Below are positions 21,936 to 30,544 of a stretch of DNA of 64,000 nucleotides, in pieces (the first letter of the stretch is position 1; each line of letters opens with the position of its first letter). Both the position numbers and the translations under genes were made by a program. This DNA is from Pseudoteredinibacter isoporae (GTDB lineage Bacteria > Pseudomonadota > Gammaproteobacteria > Pseudomonadales > Cellvibrionaceae), in NCBI RefSeq assembly GCF_011602085.1, contig NZ_JAAONY010000001.1:1975010-2039009 (forward strand), read 5' to 3'. The notes under the pieces were generated by a model. It was not told the origin of the DNA. It saw only the letters and a program-made list of their open reading frames with translations, and made no database searches.

Positions 21936-22238
21936 GTTGTTGCTTCGCTGTGGTTACTTGACTCATGCATGGGGGATTCTGTCTGAGCTATGGCTCTGGA
22001 AAGCCCCTCTTTTGAAGCTAAAAAGTTTGCCTTTAAGTGTAGCTTTTAATCAATGTAAATCAACGACTTATGTCGTATCGTAATGTGCCGGAACTTCGAC
22101 AAATACGATTAGTGGTGAGCAATTCACTATCAACGGTTAAGCTCAGTGGCCTTTTTCCGTCTACAATAACGCGGCTTTAAAGCATGTATTGTATGCTTTT
22201 TGCTCACCTTGTCGTTAGAACGGAATTCTAAGCGTGCG
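21936..22238. other. Divergent intergenic region mgsA / sensor kinase
   Basis: About 300 bases with no gene. A 7-bp inverted repeat (AAAGCAT at 22179-22185 and ATGCTTT at 22193-22199) lies 40 bases before the kinase start and could be an operator. Nothing else stands out. Confidence 0.4.
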
Positions 22239-23993
22239 ATGAAGATCTTTTCAAAAGATAAATACAGTATGGATGAAGCTTTGCTCATTGAATCCGAGCA
22301 TCGTATTGCCTACTTAAAGCTATTTCGAAGTACCATTTTTGTTCAAGCGCTGTTTCCCTTAGTGCTGGCTTATGTGTTTTATCCCTTGATTGACAAGGGT
22401 TGGTTGCTGACTTGGTTGTTTGCCATATTGTTGGTGACCTTTGCCAGAGCTTATCTGACCTACGGCTGGTTCTGTAGGGATGATTCCCCTTGCCGCGTAA
22501 AGCTATTTGAACAACTCTCCTTGTTTCTGTCTTTCCTCGCTGGCTGCCTTTGGGGAAGCACGGTGTTCGTCATGGACTTCCAGAATTATCCTGAAGCTTC
22601 GGTGTTTCTCAATATCATTGTGTTTGGTTTGACTGCTGGATCGGTGGGGATTGGCAGTTATTGGGTAGAGTACTTTCTGGTTTATAACTTTGCGGTCTTT
22701 TCAATTTACGTCCTGGCTTATCTGGTGGGAATTCCAGAGCCGTATTATTTGTTATCCCTGTCAATTTCTCTGTTTGTTGCCTTCATGACTCAGATTGTTG
22801 TCGTCTTTCATCGCGGGAACGCTCAGAATATTCTCCTCAGTAAGCGGAATGAAAAGCTGGCCAGAAACTTGGATCGCCAGAAGCAGGAAGCGGAGAGTGT
22901 GGCGGATTCCAGAAACCGGTTTCTGGCGGCGGCGAGTCACGATTTACGCCAGCCAGTGCAGGCGCTTAACTTTTTCCTTTCGGTGTTGCGATCCGAATTG
23001 CATACTGAGAAAGGCCAATCTGTGTATGACAAAGTGCAAAAATGTACTGACGGTATCAACGAGCTTCTGAATTCAATCCTCGATTTGTCTAGGCTTGATG
23101 CCGAGGTCGTAGCGTTCAAAAAGGAGCCTTGTTGTATTGGGGATATATTACAAGACTTGAATCAACAGCTCAGGGCACAAGCCGAAGCGAAGGGCCTGCA
23201 ACTTGAAATTCCCGAGTCAAACCAGTACGTCGTCAGTGATGCAGTGTTTCTGCGCCGGATTCTGAGTAATTTGATGGTAAATGCCATCACTTATACCGCG
23301 TCAGGAAAAGTTACTGTCAGCCTTATTTCAGAGTTCGGCGGCCTCAGCGTTGAAATTCGAGATACCGGCCCTGGATTAAACGAAGAAGAGCAAGAGCGAG
23401 TTTTTGAAGAGTTTTATCAACTACACAATCCCGAACGAGATAAACGAAAGGGCTTGGGGCTGGGCTTGTCCATTGTAAAGCGGCTTTGCTTATTGCTGGA
23501 TATTCCTATCAGGCTGAATTCTCAAAAAGGTGAGGGAAGCTGTTTTACATTGCTGCTCACCGAATGTTCTGAACCGGTTAAACATGACATTTCCGCGAAT
23601 AAACCCGTAATCAACAACCTCGCCGAAGGAAAAAGAATACTCATTATCGATGATGAACCCGAGGTTCTTGATAGCCTCTATGAGCTGCTCACCCACTGGC
23701 AGTGCAATGTTTTGACGGCGAGTTCCGCCGAAGATGCTTGTGAGCAGATCGGTTTGCATGAAGGCAAGCTGGACCTGATCATTGCGGATTATCGTTTGAA
23801 AGATAACAAAACCGGTGTGGAAGCCATCATTGCTGTGAAAAACCATTCAGGCGATCAGCAGCTGAACGCCGTTATTATCAGTGGTGACACCGAGCCAAAG
23901 CGCATCAAAGAGGTGATGGAGAGCGGTTATCATTTTTTGCACAAGCCTGTTAAACCGGCTCATTTACGTATGGTATTACAGCAGCTTCTATAA
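22239..23993 (+). CDS. Hybrid sensor histidine kinase
   Basis: The protein (584 residues) has an N-terminal membrane part with about six hydrophobic segments (residues ~25-200), a short coiled coil, a HisKA domain with the phospho-acceptor in AAASHDLRQPVQAL, a HATPase domain with NLMVNAITYT (N box), DTGPGL (G1) and GLGLGLSIVKRL (G2), and a C-terminal receiver domain beginning RILIIDDEPEV with Asp in IIADYR. No periplasmic sensor domain is seen, so the signal is probably sensed in the membrane. The start is uncertain: ATG 22239, ATG 22269 or an upstream TTG at 22200. It converges with and overlaps the NarL-type regulator gene by 6 bases. Confidence 0.9.
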   Translation: MKIFSKDKYSMDEALLIESEHRIAYLKLFRSTIFVQALFPLVLAYVFYPLIDKGWLLTWLFAILLVTFARAYLTYGWFCRDDSPCRVKLFEQLSLFLSFLAGCLWGSTVFVMDFQNYPEASVFLNIIVFGLTAGSVGIGSYWVEYFLVYNFAVFSIYVLAYLVGIPEPYYLLSLSISLFVAFMTQIVVVFHRGNAQNILLSKRNEKLARNLDRQKQEAESVADSRNRFLAAASHDLRQPVQALNFFLSVLRSELHTEKGQSVYDKVQKCTDGINELLNSILDLSRLDAEVVAFKKEPCCIGDILQDLNQQLRAQAEAKGLQLEIPESNQYVVSDAVFLRRILSNLMVNAITYTASGKVTVSLISEFGGLSVEIRDTGPGLNEEEQERVFEEFYQLHNPERDKRKGLGLGLSIVKRLCLLLDIPIRLNSQKGEGSCFTLLLTECSEPVKHDISANKPVINNLAEGKRILIIDDEPEVLDSLYELLTHWQCNVLTASSAEDACEQIGLHEGKLDLIIADYRLKDNKTGVEAIIAVKNHSGDQQLNAVIISGDTEPKRIKEVMESGYHFLHKPVKPAHLRMVLQQLL

Positions 23994-24626
23994 AGCCGAG
24001 GGCAGAATTCCGGCGGCCACAGCTTTGCGAACACAATCCATGCGGTTTTTACCATCCAATATTTTAAAAATGGTTTGCAGGTGGGATTTCACTGTGGCTT
24101 CAGAGATGTACAGGGTTGAGGCAATATCATGATTGCTAAGACCTTTGCGAACCAGTTCCAGAACTTCCAGTTGACGCTCACTCAGTGATGTTTGGGTATT
24201 TGCCATGGCGTATTTGGGCATTCGGTTCAGGCGACGAGCAATATCGTCGGGGATCACCATGTCACCGGCTTTGATATCCATCAGTGCTTTCGCGACACGT
24301 TCTACCGACCAGGCTTTGGGTAAAAAACCCAGTACGCCAAGCTTAAAAGCTTCTTGTAAGCTAAGTAAATCTTCACTACCCGACATAATAACAATGGGAA
24401 TTTGAAAGCCTCGGGCCATCAAGGTTTTGATAAACAAAATGCCATTCATATCCGGCATCGACAAATCCAATATCAGTAAATCGATATCATTGTGCTCACG
24501 GAGATAGCTCAGTGCGTCGTTTGTCGTCAGTGTGGTGACAATATCGAAATCGGGATTGAATTTTGAGAGCGACTCTTTCAGGCCCGCACTGAATAGTGGA
24601 TGGTCATCCAAACTTAAGATTTTCAT
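23988..24626 (-). CDS. NarL/LuxR-type response regulator
   Basis: The 212-residue protein has a receiver domain (MKILSLDDHPLF, phospho-acceptor Asp in LLILDLSMPD, Lys in FLPKA) and a C-terminal LuxR-type helix-turn-helix (LSERQLEVLELVRKGLSNHDIASTLYISEATVKSHL over residues ~148-185). The ATG at 24626 follows AACAGG and gives the canonical receiver start; an upstream in-frame ATG at 24680 adds 18 unrelated residues. It is the likely partner of the convergent hybrid kinase. Its upstream side faces a palindrome-containing element at 24727. Confidence 0.93.
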   Translation of the reverse strand: MKILSLDDHPLFSAGLKESLSKFNPDFDIVTTLTTNDALSYLREHNDIDLLILDLSMPDMNGILFIKTLMARGFQIPIVIMSGSEDLLSLQEAFKLGVLGFLPKAWSVERVAKALMDIKAGDMVIPDDIARRLNRMPKYAMANTQTSLSERQLEVLELVRKGLSNHDIASTLYISEATVKSHLQTIFKILDGKNRMDCVRKAVAAGILPSAL

Positions 24627-24726
24627 GCCTGTTAGTCTTCCAAGGAACAGCTGATATAACGGGGGTGAATGATGAAGCAAGCCGAAAAATGATGCAATGG
24701 CTGAGCCCTTAAATCCCTGGAAAACT

Positions 24727-24779
24727 GATCATACTATAGTATGGAATATTCACAGCGCGAGTATTCGTCTCGTTACCAT
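24727..24779 (+). promoter_or_regulatory. Promoter-like element with 14-bp palindrome, copy 1
   Basis: The 53-base block begins GATC and contains the perfect palindrome CATACTATAGTATG (24730-24743). It aligns without gaps to 26693-26745 with 36 of 53 identical bases, including GATC-N-TACTATAGTA, a central CAGCG and a distal CGTTAC-N-AT. It lies between the divergent NarL-type regulator and a secreted-protein gene. A role as binding site of that regulator is inference. Confidence 0.55.
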
Positions 24780-24829
24780 TGATGAATTGACACTATCAAC
24801 CACACGACTACGGTAACTCTGTGAAACAC

Positions 24830-25300
24830 ATGAAAACGATCAAATGGACCCTGATGTTTATTATGGCTATGCCATTTCTGTCTTCGACAATGGTACAGGC
24901 GGCCTCTGTCCAGACAATGCAGTCATGCCAGGGGCTTATAGATTTTCTACACGTGAAACTCAAAGCGTCCACCGATCGATACAGTTCAGGCGATATAAAA
25001 GCAGTATCTCAAGGTTTGAATGTGTACAACACCTTTATTCAACGAGACGTTGTAACACCAGGCCTTTTAAAGTACAGCAAGGGCGATAAAGCCCAAGCGC
25101 AATCGTTACAAGATCAGGTGGATGCTTTCAGGGCGTCTATCGTAAAAAATTATTCTGTCCGATTTCCCGAAAATAAATTGTATATGGATTTTGTGGTGGC
25201 ATTGAACAACTGCACCAAAGACGCCGCCCCCAGAGGTGACGAACTTGAGACGCTTAAAGCTTCCATGATGAAAATGGTTGAGCTGATCAAGGCAAGCTGA
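24830..25300 (+). CDS. Secreted protein of unknown function
   Basis: I do not recognise the family. The 156-residue product (ATG 24830; a GTG at 24821 is in frame) has a clear Sec signal peptide, MKTIKWTLMFIMAMP through about VQAA, then a mostly helical mature part of about 130 residues. Two cysteines, in MQSCQGL and LNNCTKD, could form a disulphide. The promoter region carries the palindromic element at 24727-24779, shared with another secreted protein gene 2 kb away. It may be a target of the adjacent two-component system. Confidence 0.7.
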   Translation: MKTIKWTLMFIMAMPFLSSTMVQAASVQTMQSCQGLIDFLHVKLKASTDRYSSGDIKAVSQGLNVYNTFIQRDVVTPGLLKYSKGDKAQAQSLQDQVDAFRASIVKNYSVRFPENKLYMDFVVALNNCTKDAAPRGDELETLKASMMKMVELIKAS

Positions 25301-25463
25301 TTTCTCTGTTGTTCGCGATGATTACTGTCTGCAAGGCTGTAGGTTTCGGCGACAGTTAATATTCGTTTTATCAGTATTGGGAATATCTGATGTTAGCCAC
25401 GATTTGTGGCTTTTTTTCATTCAATGGCTTGTTTCCATGAATGCTTGGTTTGGGTAAATCACT

Positions 25464-26651
25464 ATGGTGAAAGCGGCTTTGTCAGTATTCTTGATGTTGA
25501 GCGGAATCTTGTCCGTTCATGAAACGATGCAATTCGGTGGCGACTTTTGGGATGCTCAATCGGAACAGGGTGCTGTGACAGAAGTCTATAGAAAGCCGCT
25601 GCCAATTCAAGAAATTGAAGGCCGAATTAAAAGGGCTGTTGATACTTTTCTACAATCGATTCACAGTGATAAACCCCTCAGCCCCTATATTGATTCCGAG
25701 CACAGGCCATTTGCGACATCCGTCTTCAAGAGGTTGAAGGCGTTCGAACAACAAGTGATAGATGGGAAATCCGAACGACGCCTGTCAAATATTCACGCTG
25801 TTGGCGAGGGCAACCACAGTGTCACACTGTCTTACACGGCTACGGAGAGTCAAGCACTGCTTTATTCGTTCAAGTTTTTGGCCAGAGATGAGCCCGAAAG
25901 AGCTAAGGTTTATTTTGATTTGGTTTTGGGTTTGAATACTCGCCATTGGAAAACCAGACAGGTTGGAGATACCCGTTATCACTATAAGAACATTATTAAT
26001 ATCGAGCGAGCCAAGCGATTTGATCGAAAGAACAGGCAGATTGCTTATTATTTTGAATTGCCCTCAGAGTCATTTTCATTCTACATGGTAAGCAATTTTC
26101 AGGAATATCAGCGCTTAATAGGTGTCAACTACGACAGAGCCCGCGCTGATGTCTACCGGGAGGGTTATGGTGTTGTAGCGGGTACGATTTTCTCGGTAAT
26201 GAACAATGAAGATTTTTCCCATGATGTTGTTCACTACTACTCATCGAAACTTTACAAGGTAAGAAATTGGACGGCAGAAGAAGGCCTTGCTTACTTTTGG
26301 GGAAATGCATACTACACCGCTGCAGACGGTGAAATTCCAGAGTTTTCTCGTCTGCTGACATATTTAGCGAATCATGTTGATGAGAACAGTAATCTGATTG
26401 ACTGGTTTACATCGAACTCGGGTCTGAATTTTGGGGGGCGCTTGCCCGGTGAAGTGTCGGTTCGCTCAGTCATGTCAGCTCTGCTGTGCGCTGAAATCAT
26501 CGAAAAGAAAGGCGTAATAGGCCTGAAAGAACTGATTTCCTCAGGAAAGAGCATTGAAGATTTTTTCAGAGTTAGTGATAAGCTGATTGCGATTAATCAA
26601 AGCAATTTCAACCATAAAATGCTTGAGCTTATTCGGAAGAGGGCCGCCTAG
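25464..26651 (+). CDS. Peptidase MA-like protein with HDxxH site
   Basis: The 395-residue protein has a hydrophobic N-terminal segment that may be a signal anchor. Its C-terminal half contains HDVVH (His253, His257) followed 15 residues later by RNWTAEEGLAYFWG, which resembles the HExxH...WxxEGLAxY pattern of gluzincin metallopeptidases of the peptidase MA type. The catalytic Glu of HExxH is Asp here, so activity may be reduced or absent; Glu272 or Glu273 could be the third zinc ligand. The family call rests on this motif only. The gene lies between two secreted-protein genes that share an upstream element. Confidence 0.6.
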   Translation: MVKAALSVFLMLSGILSVHETMQFGGDFWDAQSEQGAVTEVYRKPLPIQEIEGRIKRAVDTFLQSIHSDKPLSPYIDSEHRPFATSVFKRLKAFEQQVIDGKSERRLSNIHAVGEGNHSVTLSYTATESQALLYSFKFLARDEPERAKVYFDLVLGLNTRHWKTRQVGDTRYHYKNIINIERAKRFDRKNRQIAYYFELPSESFSFYMVSNFQEYQRLIGVNYDRARADVYREGYGVVAGTIFSVMNNEDFSHDVVHYYSSKLYKVRNWTAEEGLAYFWGNAYYTAADGEIPEFSRLLTYLANHVDENSNLIDWFTSNSGLNFGGRLPGEVSVRSVMSALLCAEIIEKKGVIGLKELISSGKSIEDFFRVSDKLIAINQSNFNHKMLELIRKRAA

Positions 26652-26692
26652 TTTTTGATGTGCATTCAATGACTTATTCAGTTGCATGATTC

Positions 26693-26745
26693 GATCCTAC
26701 TATAGTAGTAAATAATCTCAGCGACCTATCTTTTTTCGTTACTAT
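26693..26745 (+). promoter_or_regulatory. Promoter-like element with 12-bp palindrome, copy 2
   Basis: This is the second copy of the element at 24727-24779, ungapped and 36/53 identical. Its palindrome is CTACTATAGTAG (26697-26708). It lies 41 bases before the ATG at 26786, a spacing close to that of copy 1 (51 bases before 24830). Confidence 0.55.
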
Positions 26746-26785
26746 CCCGCGCGTTATTTCAACTCACAGCGAGGGTATGCAAACA

Positions 26786-27586
26786 ATGAATTCATCAACC
26801 ATTAAAATGGCAATTGGTCTTCTGGCATTGACTGGTGTCTCCAGTGCCGATGCGGATATTTTCGATCAATTAAAAGGAAAGCTTAAAAGTGAGTCCAAAA
26901 AGGCAATAGAGCAGAATATTAATCAGAAAGCAGGCGACGAAAAACCAGCAGCCAGCAATGACAGCCAACCTTCTTCATCGATTAATCTGGGAAGCGGCCC
27001 AGCTAAAAATCTGACGGCAATGACCACCTGTTCAAACATCAAGATTGAAAATGTTATGACAGGTTATCAGGGCGACTATACTTTTCAGGATGGTTTCAAA
27101 AAAGAAGAGCGCTCTGGTTTTATTCAGCGCAAGCCGGGAACAGTGAGTGGTGGTTGTATTCTGCCGTCGTTGAAATCTGGCCAACTCGCCTATATGGAGG
27201 TTGATACGGAAGCCTATGAATCGCTGGGGAACTCGAACGATTGGACAATGCAGTGCCTCCGTTCAGAAAATCCAAGCGCCGGTGCACTTACGGAATCTGA
27301 ACCTAAAACAGAATCCATTTACTCGGTCAGTGCATTGAGTGGCAAGGATATGATGTTGTATTGCGGAAACTCCGAAGGTATTGAAGAGTGTGCAGAAGGC
27401 AGCAACAGTCATCGCAGCGGTGAGTGGAGCAAAAAACTCAAGAAGAAGGGAAAAACCATGCTCAGCGTGCGAGCGTTTACCAGCACCCTGGCCCCTAAAG
27501 GTGGAGAGAAGCTTTACTGCCAGTATTACAACAAAACACACCGGGTCAGCTTATTCGCACTGGAATATATTCGGGCACGCAATTAG
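26786..27586 (+). CDS. Secreted protein of unknown function
   Basis: The family is not recognised. The 266-residue product has a signal peptide (MNSSTIKMAIGLLALTGVSS), then a Lys/Ser/Asn/Gln-rich low-complexity segment to about residue 75, then a globular domain with seven cysteines from about residue 80 to the end, including CSNIKIENV, GGCILPSL, MQCLRSE and LYCQYYN. The cysteines suggest disulphide bonds in the periplasm or outside the cell. GAGGG precedes the ATG at 26786 by 10 bases; an ATG at 26777 is in frame. A terminator follows at 27674. Confidence 0.7.
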   Translation: MNSSTIKMAIGLLALTGVSSADADIFDQLKGKLKSESKKAIEQNINQKAGDEKPAASNDSQPSSSINLGSGPAKNLTAMTTCSNIKIENVMTGYQGDYTFQDGFKKEERSGFIQRKPGTVSGGCILPSLKSGQLAYMEVDTEAYESLGNSNDWTMQCLRSENPSAGALTESEPKTESIYSVSALSGKDMMLYCGNSEGIEECAEGSNSHRSGEWSKKLKKKGKTMLSVRAFTSTLAPKGGEKLYCQYYNKTHRVSLFALEYIRARN

Positions 27587-27673
27587 TTGGAAAGCGATCC
27601 CTTACTGGAGCACCTCCATTTTTTCGTGAAATCGAGAGCTTTTGGGATGTACAGATAAAATGTCATGATAGCA

Positions 27674-27712
27674 AGCGCCATGCCCTCTGAGTCAGAGAGT
27701 GTGGCGCTTTTC
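27674..27712 (+). terminator. Intrinsic terminator
   Basis: AGCGCCA pairs with TGGCGCT around an inner stem CTCTGA/CAGAG, followed by TTTT. It ends transcription from the secreted-protein gene at 26786-27586. Confidence 0.8.
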
Positions 27713-27755
27713 CGCTGGCAGGTTTAAGACTTTAACATTCAGTAAACGTACTGAA

Positions 27756-28034
27756 TCAGGCGGAAGCGCTTTTGAGTGACTCAAGGTAGCGAATAATATC
27801 CGCTGATTCATATAGCCACTGAGTCGCCTGATTCTTGCCCTCAATGCGTAGGCAGGGAACCTGGGATTTCCCGCCGCCCTTAATTAACTCCTGTCGTACT
27901 TTTCCTGAAAAGCCAACATCTTTCATGGTGATCTTCAAATCCAGCCGTTTGATGGCCTTGCGGGTTTTGATGCAATAAGGGCAGAGGCTCTGCTGGTATA
28001 GTGTCAGAATGTTGGCCTTCGTCATTCTCGACAT
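27756..28034 (-). CDS. Glutaredoxin/GST N-terminal-like protein
   Basis: A 92-residue thioredoxin-fold protein with the redox motif CPYC at about residues 18-21, the cis-proline block QVPCLRI and a final helix YESADIIRYLESL. This is the glutaredoxin or stand-alone GST N-terminal domain type; it may reduce disulphides or glutathione adducts. AGGAG before the ATG at 28034 supports the start. It lies 28 bases downstream of the VOC protein gene on the same strand, so the two may form an operon. Confidence 0.85.
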   Translation of the reverse strand: MSRMTKANILTLYQQSLCPYCIKTRKAIKRLDLKITMKDVGFSGKVRQELIKGGGKSQVPCLRIEGKNQATQWLYESADIIRYLESLKSASA

Positions 28035-28062
28035 GGTGAACTCCTGTTATGTTCAAAAGGAT

Positions 28063-28533
28063 TTACTTCTTGGGACGATGTACCAATTCAATGCGGTTGC
28101 CACTTGGCTCGTAGAACATCATGTGTTTGCTTGGGCCGCCATAGGCCAGTTCCGGTGCAAATTCAATGTTAACCCCAGGGAAGGCCTTTAAAACTTTATA
28201 CAGGCGATTGAGCTCATCCTCACTACTGATGCCCAGTGCCAAATGGTGTAACCCGATATTGGTTTTACGATCAAAAGGGGTTGCAGATTTGGGGTTGCTG
28301 GCACGCCACAAGGTAATCGTGGTATTGCCGTTCGAAAGAAAATAGGCCGGGTAGCTTGGATCACTTCCACGTTCTGAGAAGCCCAGGACATCAACAAACA
28401 AGGATCTACTGGCTTCAATATCCTTTACCACGAGTCCGACATGATCGACACCTACAACCGCAGATTGTTGAGCAGCAATGTGCAGTGAAAACCCCATTAG
28501 CCATACAGCGAATAACTTGCGCAGAATAGACAT
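28063..28533 (-). CDS. Exported VOC (glyoxalase-type) family protein
   Basis: The 156-residue protein starts with a signal peptide (MSILRKLFAVWLMGFSLHIAAQ). The mature part has the VOC fold pattern: VDHVGLVVKDIEASRSLF, then IGLHHLALGI and a C-terminal YEPSGNRIELVH, giving the usual His/Glu metal-ligand positions. VOC proteins include glyoxalases, dioxygenases and resistance proteins, so the substrate is open. Export of a VOC protein is less common. The glutaredoxin-like gene follows. Confidence 0.8.
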   Translation of the reverse strand: MSILRKLFAVWLMGFSLHIAAQQSAVVGVDHVGLVVKDIEASRSLFVDVLGFSERGSDPSYPAYFLSNGNTTITLWRASNPKSATPFDRKTNIGLHHLALGISSEDELNRLYKVLKAFPGVNIEFAPELAYGGPSKHMMFYEPSGNRIELVHRPKK

Positions 28534-28734
28534 TCTCTTATTCCTTGTCCGGAGAAAAGAGGCATTCTTAGCGGAAGCGCCTGGGAAATCATCACAAATT
28601 TATAAAAACCAAGGTCTACTTGGGAATTTGCTTAGCGCTGTGAGTTATATGAGGTTGTTGACTCGTATTGTTTGTAGGATGCTTTGGCCTCTTGGTGAGG
28701 CCAAAAAGTCGATGTGAATGAGCTAGTGCAAAAG

Positions 28735-29610
28735 CTAGCCACCATGAAAAATCGATAACGCCATGCGCCTCACATGTGTAGGTAAATGCTCATAGTTTTT
28801 CCACTCTTGATATTTGGACATGTCGATGCGCTTGTGCAATGTGGGCATAGCTTGCATAAGGCCTGGAAAACCTCCTTCTTGCAAGGTTTTATACAGGACT
28901 GGTTTTGTTTGTGTGTATAGATCGTTGACAAACTTGAGGCCTTCAATGAGATCTATGGGGTCAGTGCCAGGGGAGTGGGCATTGATGGCGTGTTTGGGGT
29001 TTAGATCGACGGCTTTTTGCAGGAGTCGGCGTACGCCCAGATAATTCACGTCGTCCATAAACAGCTCGTGGGTAAGCTCTTTGGGCTCGTACATATCTGC
29101 GCTGGCTACAATACCCTGTTCGGGAAGGTGAATCAGTGTGGTTGCTGTTCCGTCTGCTGCCCCGACATGATGAAGGTTTACCTTGGCGGTACCCAGGTCA
29201 ATTTCCAAAAAATCGGAATAGTTGGTGTCTACTTTTGCGGGAGCCATATTGCTTTCATCGAGTTGAAATACAGATTCGCAGTTTCGATGGCAGACAATTT
29301 CAGCATCTTCAAAAACTTCAGATCCGCCAACGTGATCATAGTGTTCGTGGCTGAGTACAATGGTTTGAACCGGTTTGTGGCTCAGTTTTTGGATTTCGGC
29401 TTTTAATTTTTTTGCACGTTCCGTATTGGCCGGATCATTGATCAGAATGCTATTTTCTCCGATCACAACCAAAGAAGAGTAATGGTCTAACCAGATGTGA
29501 AAAACGCCGTCTGCAAGTTGCTTGACGTTTGTTTGGGCACTGGCGGGAAAGGATACGAATATGGTGATGATGCTTAAGCACAGGGCTAGCGTAACTTTAG
29601 GTAACGACAT
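28735..29610 (-). CDS. Exported metallo-beta-lactamase-fold hydrolase
   Basis: The 291-residue protein has a signal peptide ending near PASAQ and the MBL metal motif HEHYDHVGG (residues ~92-100), followed by a conserved Asp in VASADMYEP and a late His in INAHSPG. These give a dinuclear metal site. The closest recognisable types are broad MBL hydrolases of the SoxH/quinoprotein-relay-like kind; beta-lactamase activity cannot be assumed. GAGAG precedes the ATG. The outer membrane barrel gene lies 68 bases upstream on the same strand, with a divergent LysR gene beyond it. Confidence 0.85.
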   Translation of the reverse strand: MSLPKVTLALCLSIITIFVSFPASAQTNVKQLADGVFHIWLDHYSSLVVIGENSILINDPANTERAKKLKAEIQKLSHKPVQTIVLSHEHYDHVGGSEVFEDAEIVCHRNCESVFQLDESNMAPAKVDTNYSDFLEIDLGTAKVNLHHVGAADGTATTLIHLPEQGIVASADMYEPKELTHELFMDDVNYLGVRRLLQKAVDLNPKHAINAHSPGTDPIDLIEGLKFVNDLYTQTKPVLYKTLQEGGFPGLMQAMPTLHKRIDMSKYQEWKNYEHLPTHVRRMALSIFHGG

Positions 29611-29678
29611 TGATGTTTCTCTCAGTGTAATAAGGGAAAAGTTGATGGGTATGCAGCATGACGTTCGGTAGCAGTTCG

Positions 29679-30404
29679 TTAAAAATGGACCCTCAGGCCC
29701 AGTGATATTTCATTGAGTTCGGCATCCCACAAGTCGGCACCGGCTTCAGTCGCCACCGGGGCACCTAAAAGGGTTTCATCAAACTGTTCCGGGTCGGAAG
29801 AGGCTTCTCCGAGATCAATATGGCGGTACATAAGCTCCAGGCTTGAGCGTTCACTGAGTTTGTAGGCCAGGCCCACACCAAGATTCCAGGCGAATTCGGT
29901 CTGTTGTCCTCTTGGTGCGATAAAGTTGGGAACATTTGGGTTCAAGTTATCGATTTCGAAGGCGCCTACGTCGTTTCGACTGAAACCAATGCCTCCGCCC
30001 AGAATCAGATTCCAGTCTTTTGCGAGAGGGTGATCGTAAAAGGCATTGATCATCAAGCTTGTACTGTCAAAGTTCGAGTTGATTTGACTTCCAATAATGG
30101 GTGCAAAAGGGGAGTCCTCAACGGCACCGTCGAGATCGCCTGATCTTTGAGCCACTTCCAGTTCAATACGATAGTTTTGAGAAAAAGAATAGCCAACGGC
30201 GACAGCACTGGAGATTGCTGTTTCCACGTCTATCCCACGCAGGCGACCAGCAGCCTCATCGCGAGTATTTTCATCCTCGGCAAAGGTCACGCCAATTTGC
30301 CCTTTGAGGTAAAAACTGTCCTGTTGTTGGGCGATCACAGTTGTTGATGACAAGCTGATGGCGGTGAATGAAATAGCCAATGCCAATGGTGCTTTGATTT
30401 TCAT
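29679..30404 (-). CDS. OmpA/OmpW-like outer membrane beta-barrel protein
   Basis: The 241-residue protein has a signal peptide MKIKAPLALAISFTAI...VIAQ and a mature part of alternating-residue strands: FYLKGQIGVTF at the start, RIELEVAQRSG, AFYDHPLAKDWNLILGGGIGFS, and a C-terminal ISLGLRVHF ending in Phe, the signature for BAM insertion. About eight strands fit a small barrel. AGGAAGAG precedes the ATG at 30404. It is divergent from a LysR gene and likely co-transcribed with the MBL gene. Confidence 0.85.
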   Translation of the reverse strand: MKIKAPLALAISFTAISLSSTTVIAQQQDSFYLKGQIGVTFAEDENTRDEAAGRLRGIDVETAISSAVAVGYSFSQNYRIELEVAQRSGDLDGAVEDSPFAPIIGSQINSNFDSTSLMINAFYDHPLAKDWNLILGGGIGFSRNDVGAFEIDNLNPNVPNFIAPRGQQTEFAWNLGVGLAYKLSERSSLELMYRHIDLGEASSDPEQFDETLLGAPVATEAGADLWDAELNEISLGLRVHF

Positions 30405-30544
30405 AGGGTCTCTTCCTAATTTCTGATATGAGTTGTTTCGTCTTCCTGAGGTGGTGATAGGTGACTTGGCCAACTATAAAAAACCCTTTATGATTACTCT
30501 AATGCATAATTAATATGATTAGCTATCCATCTAGTGAATGTCTT

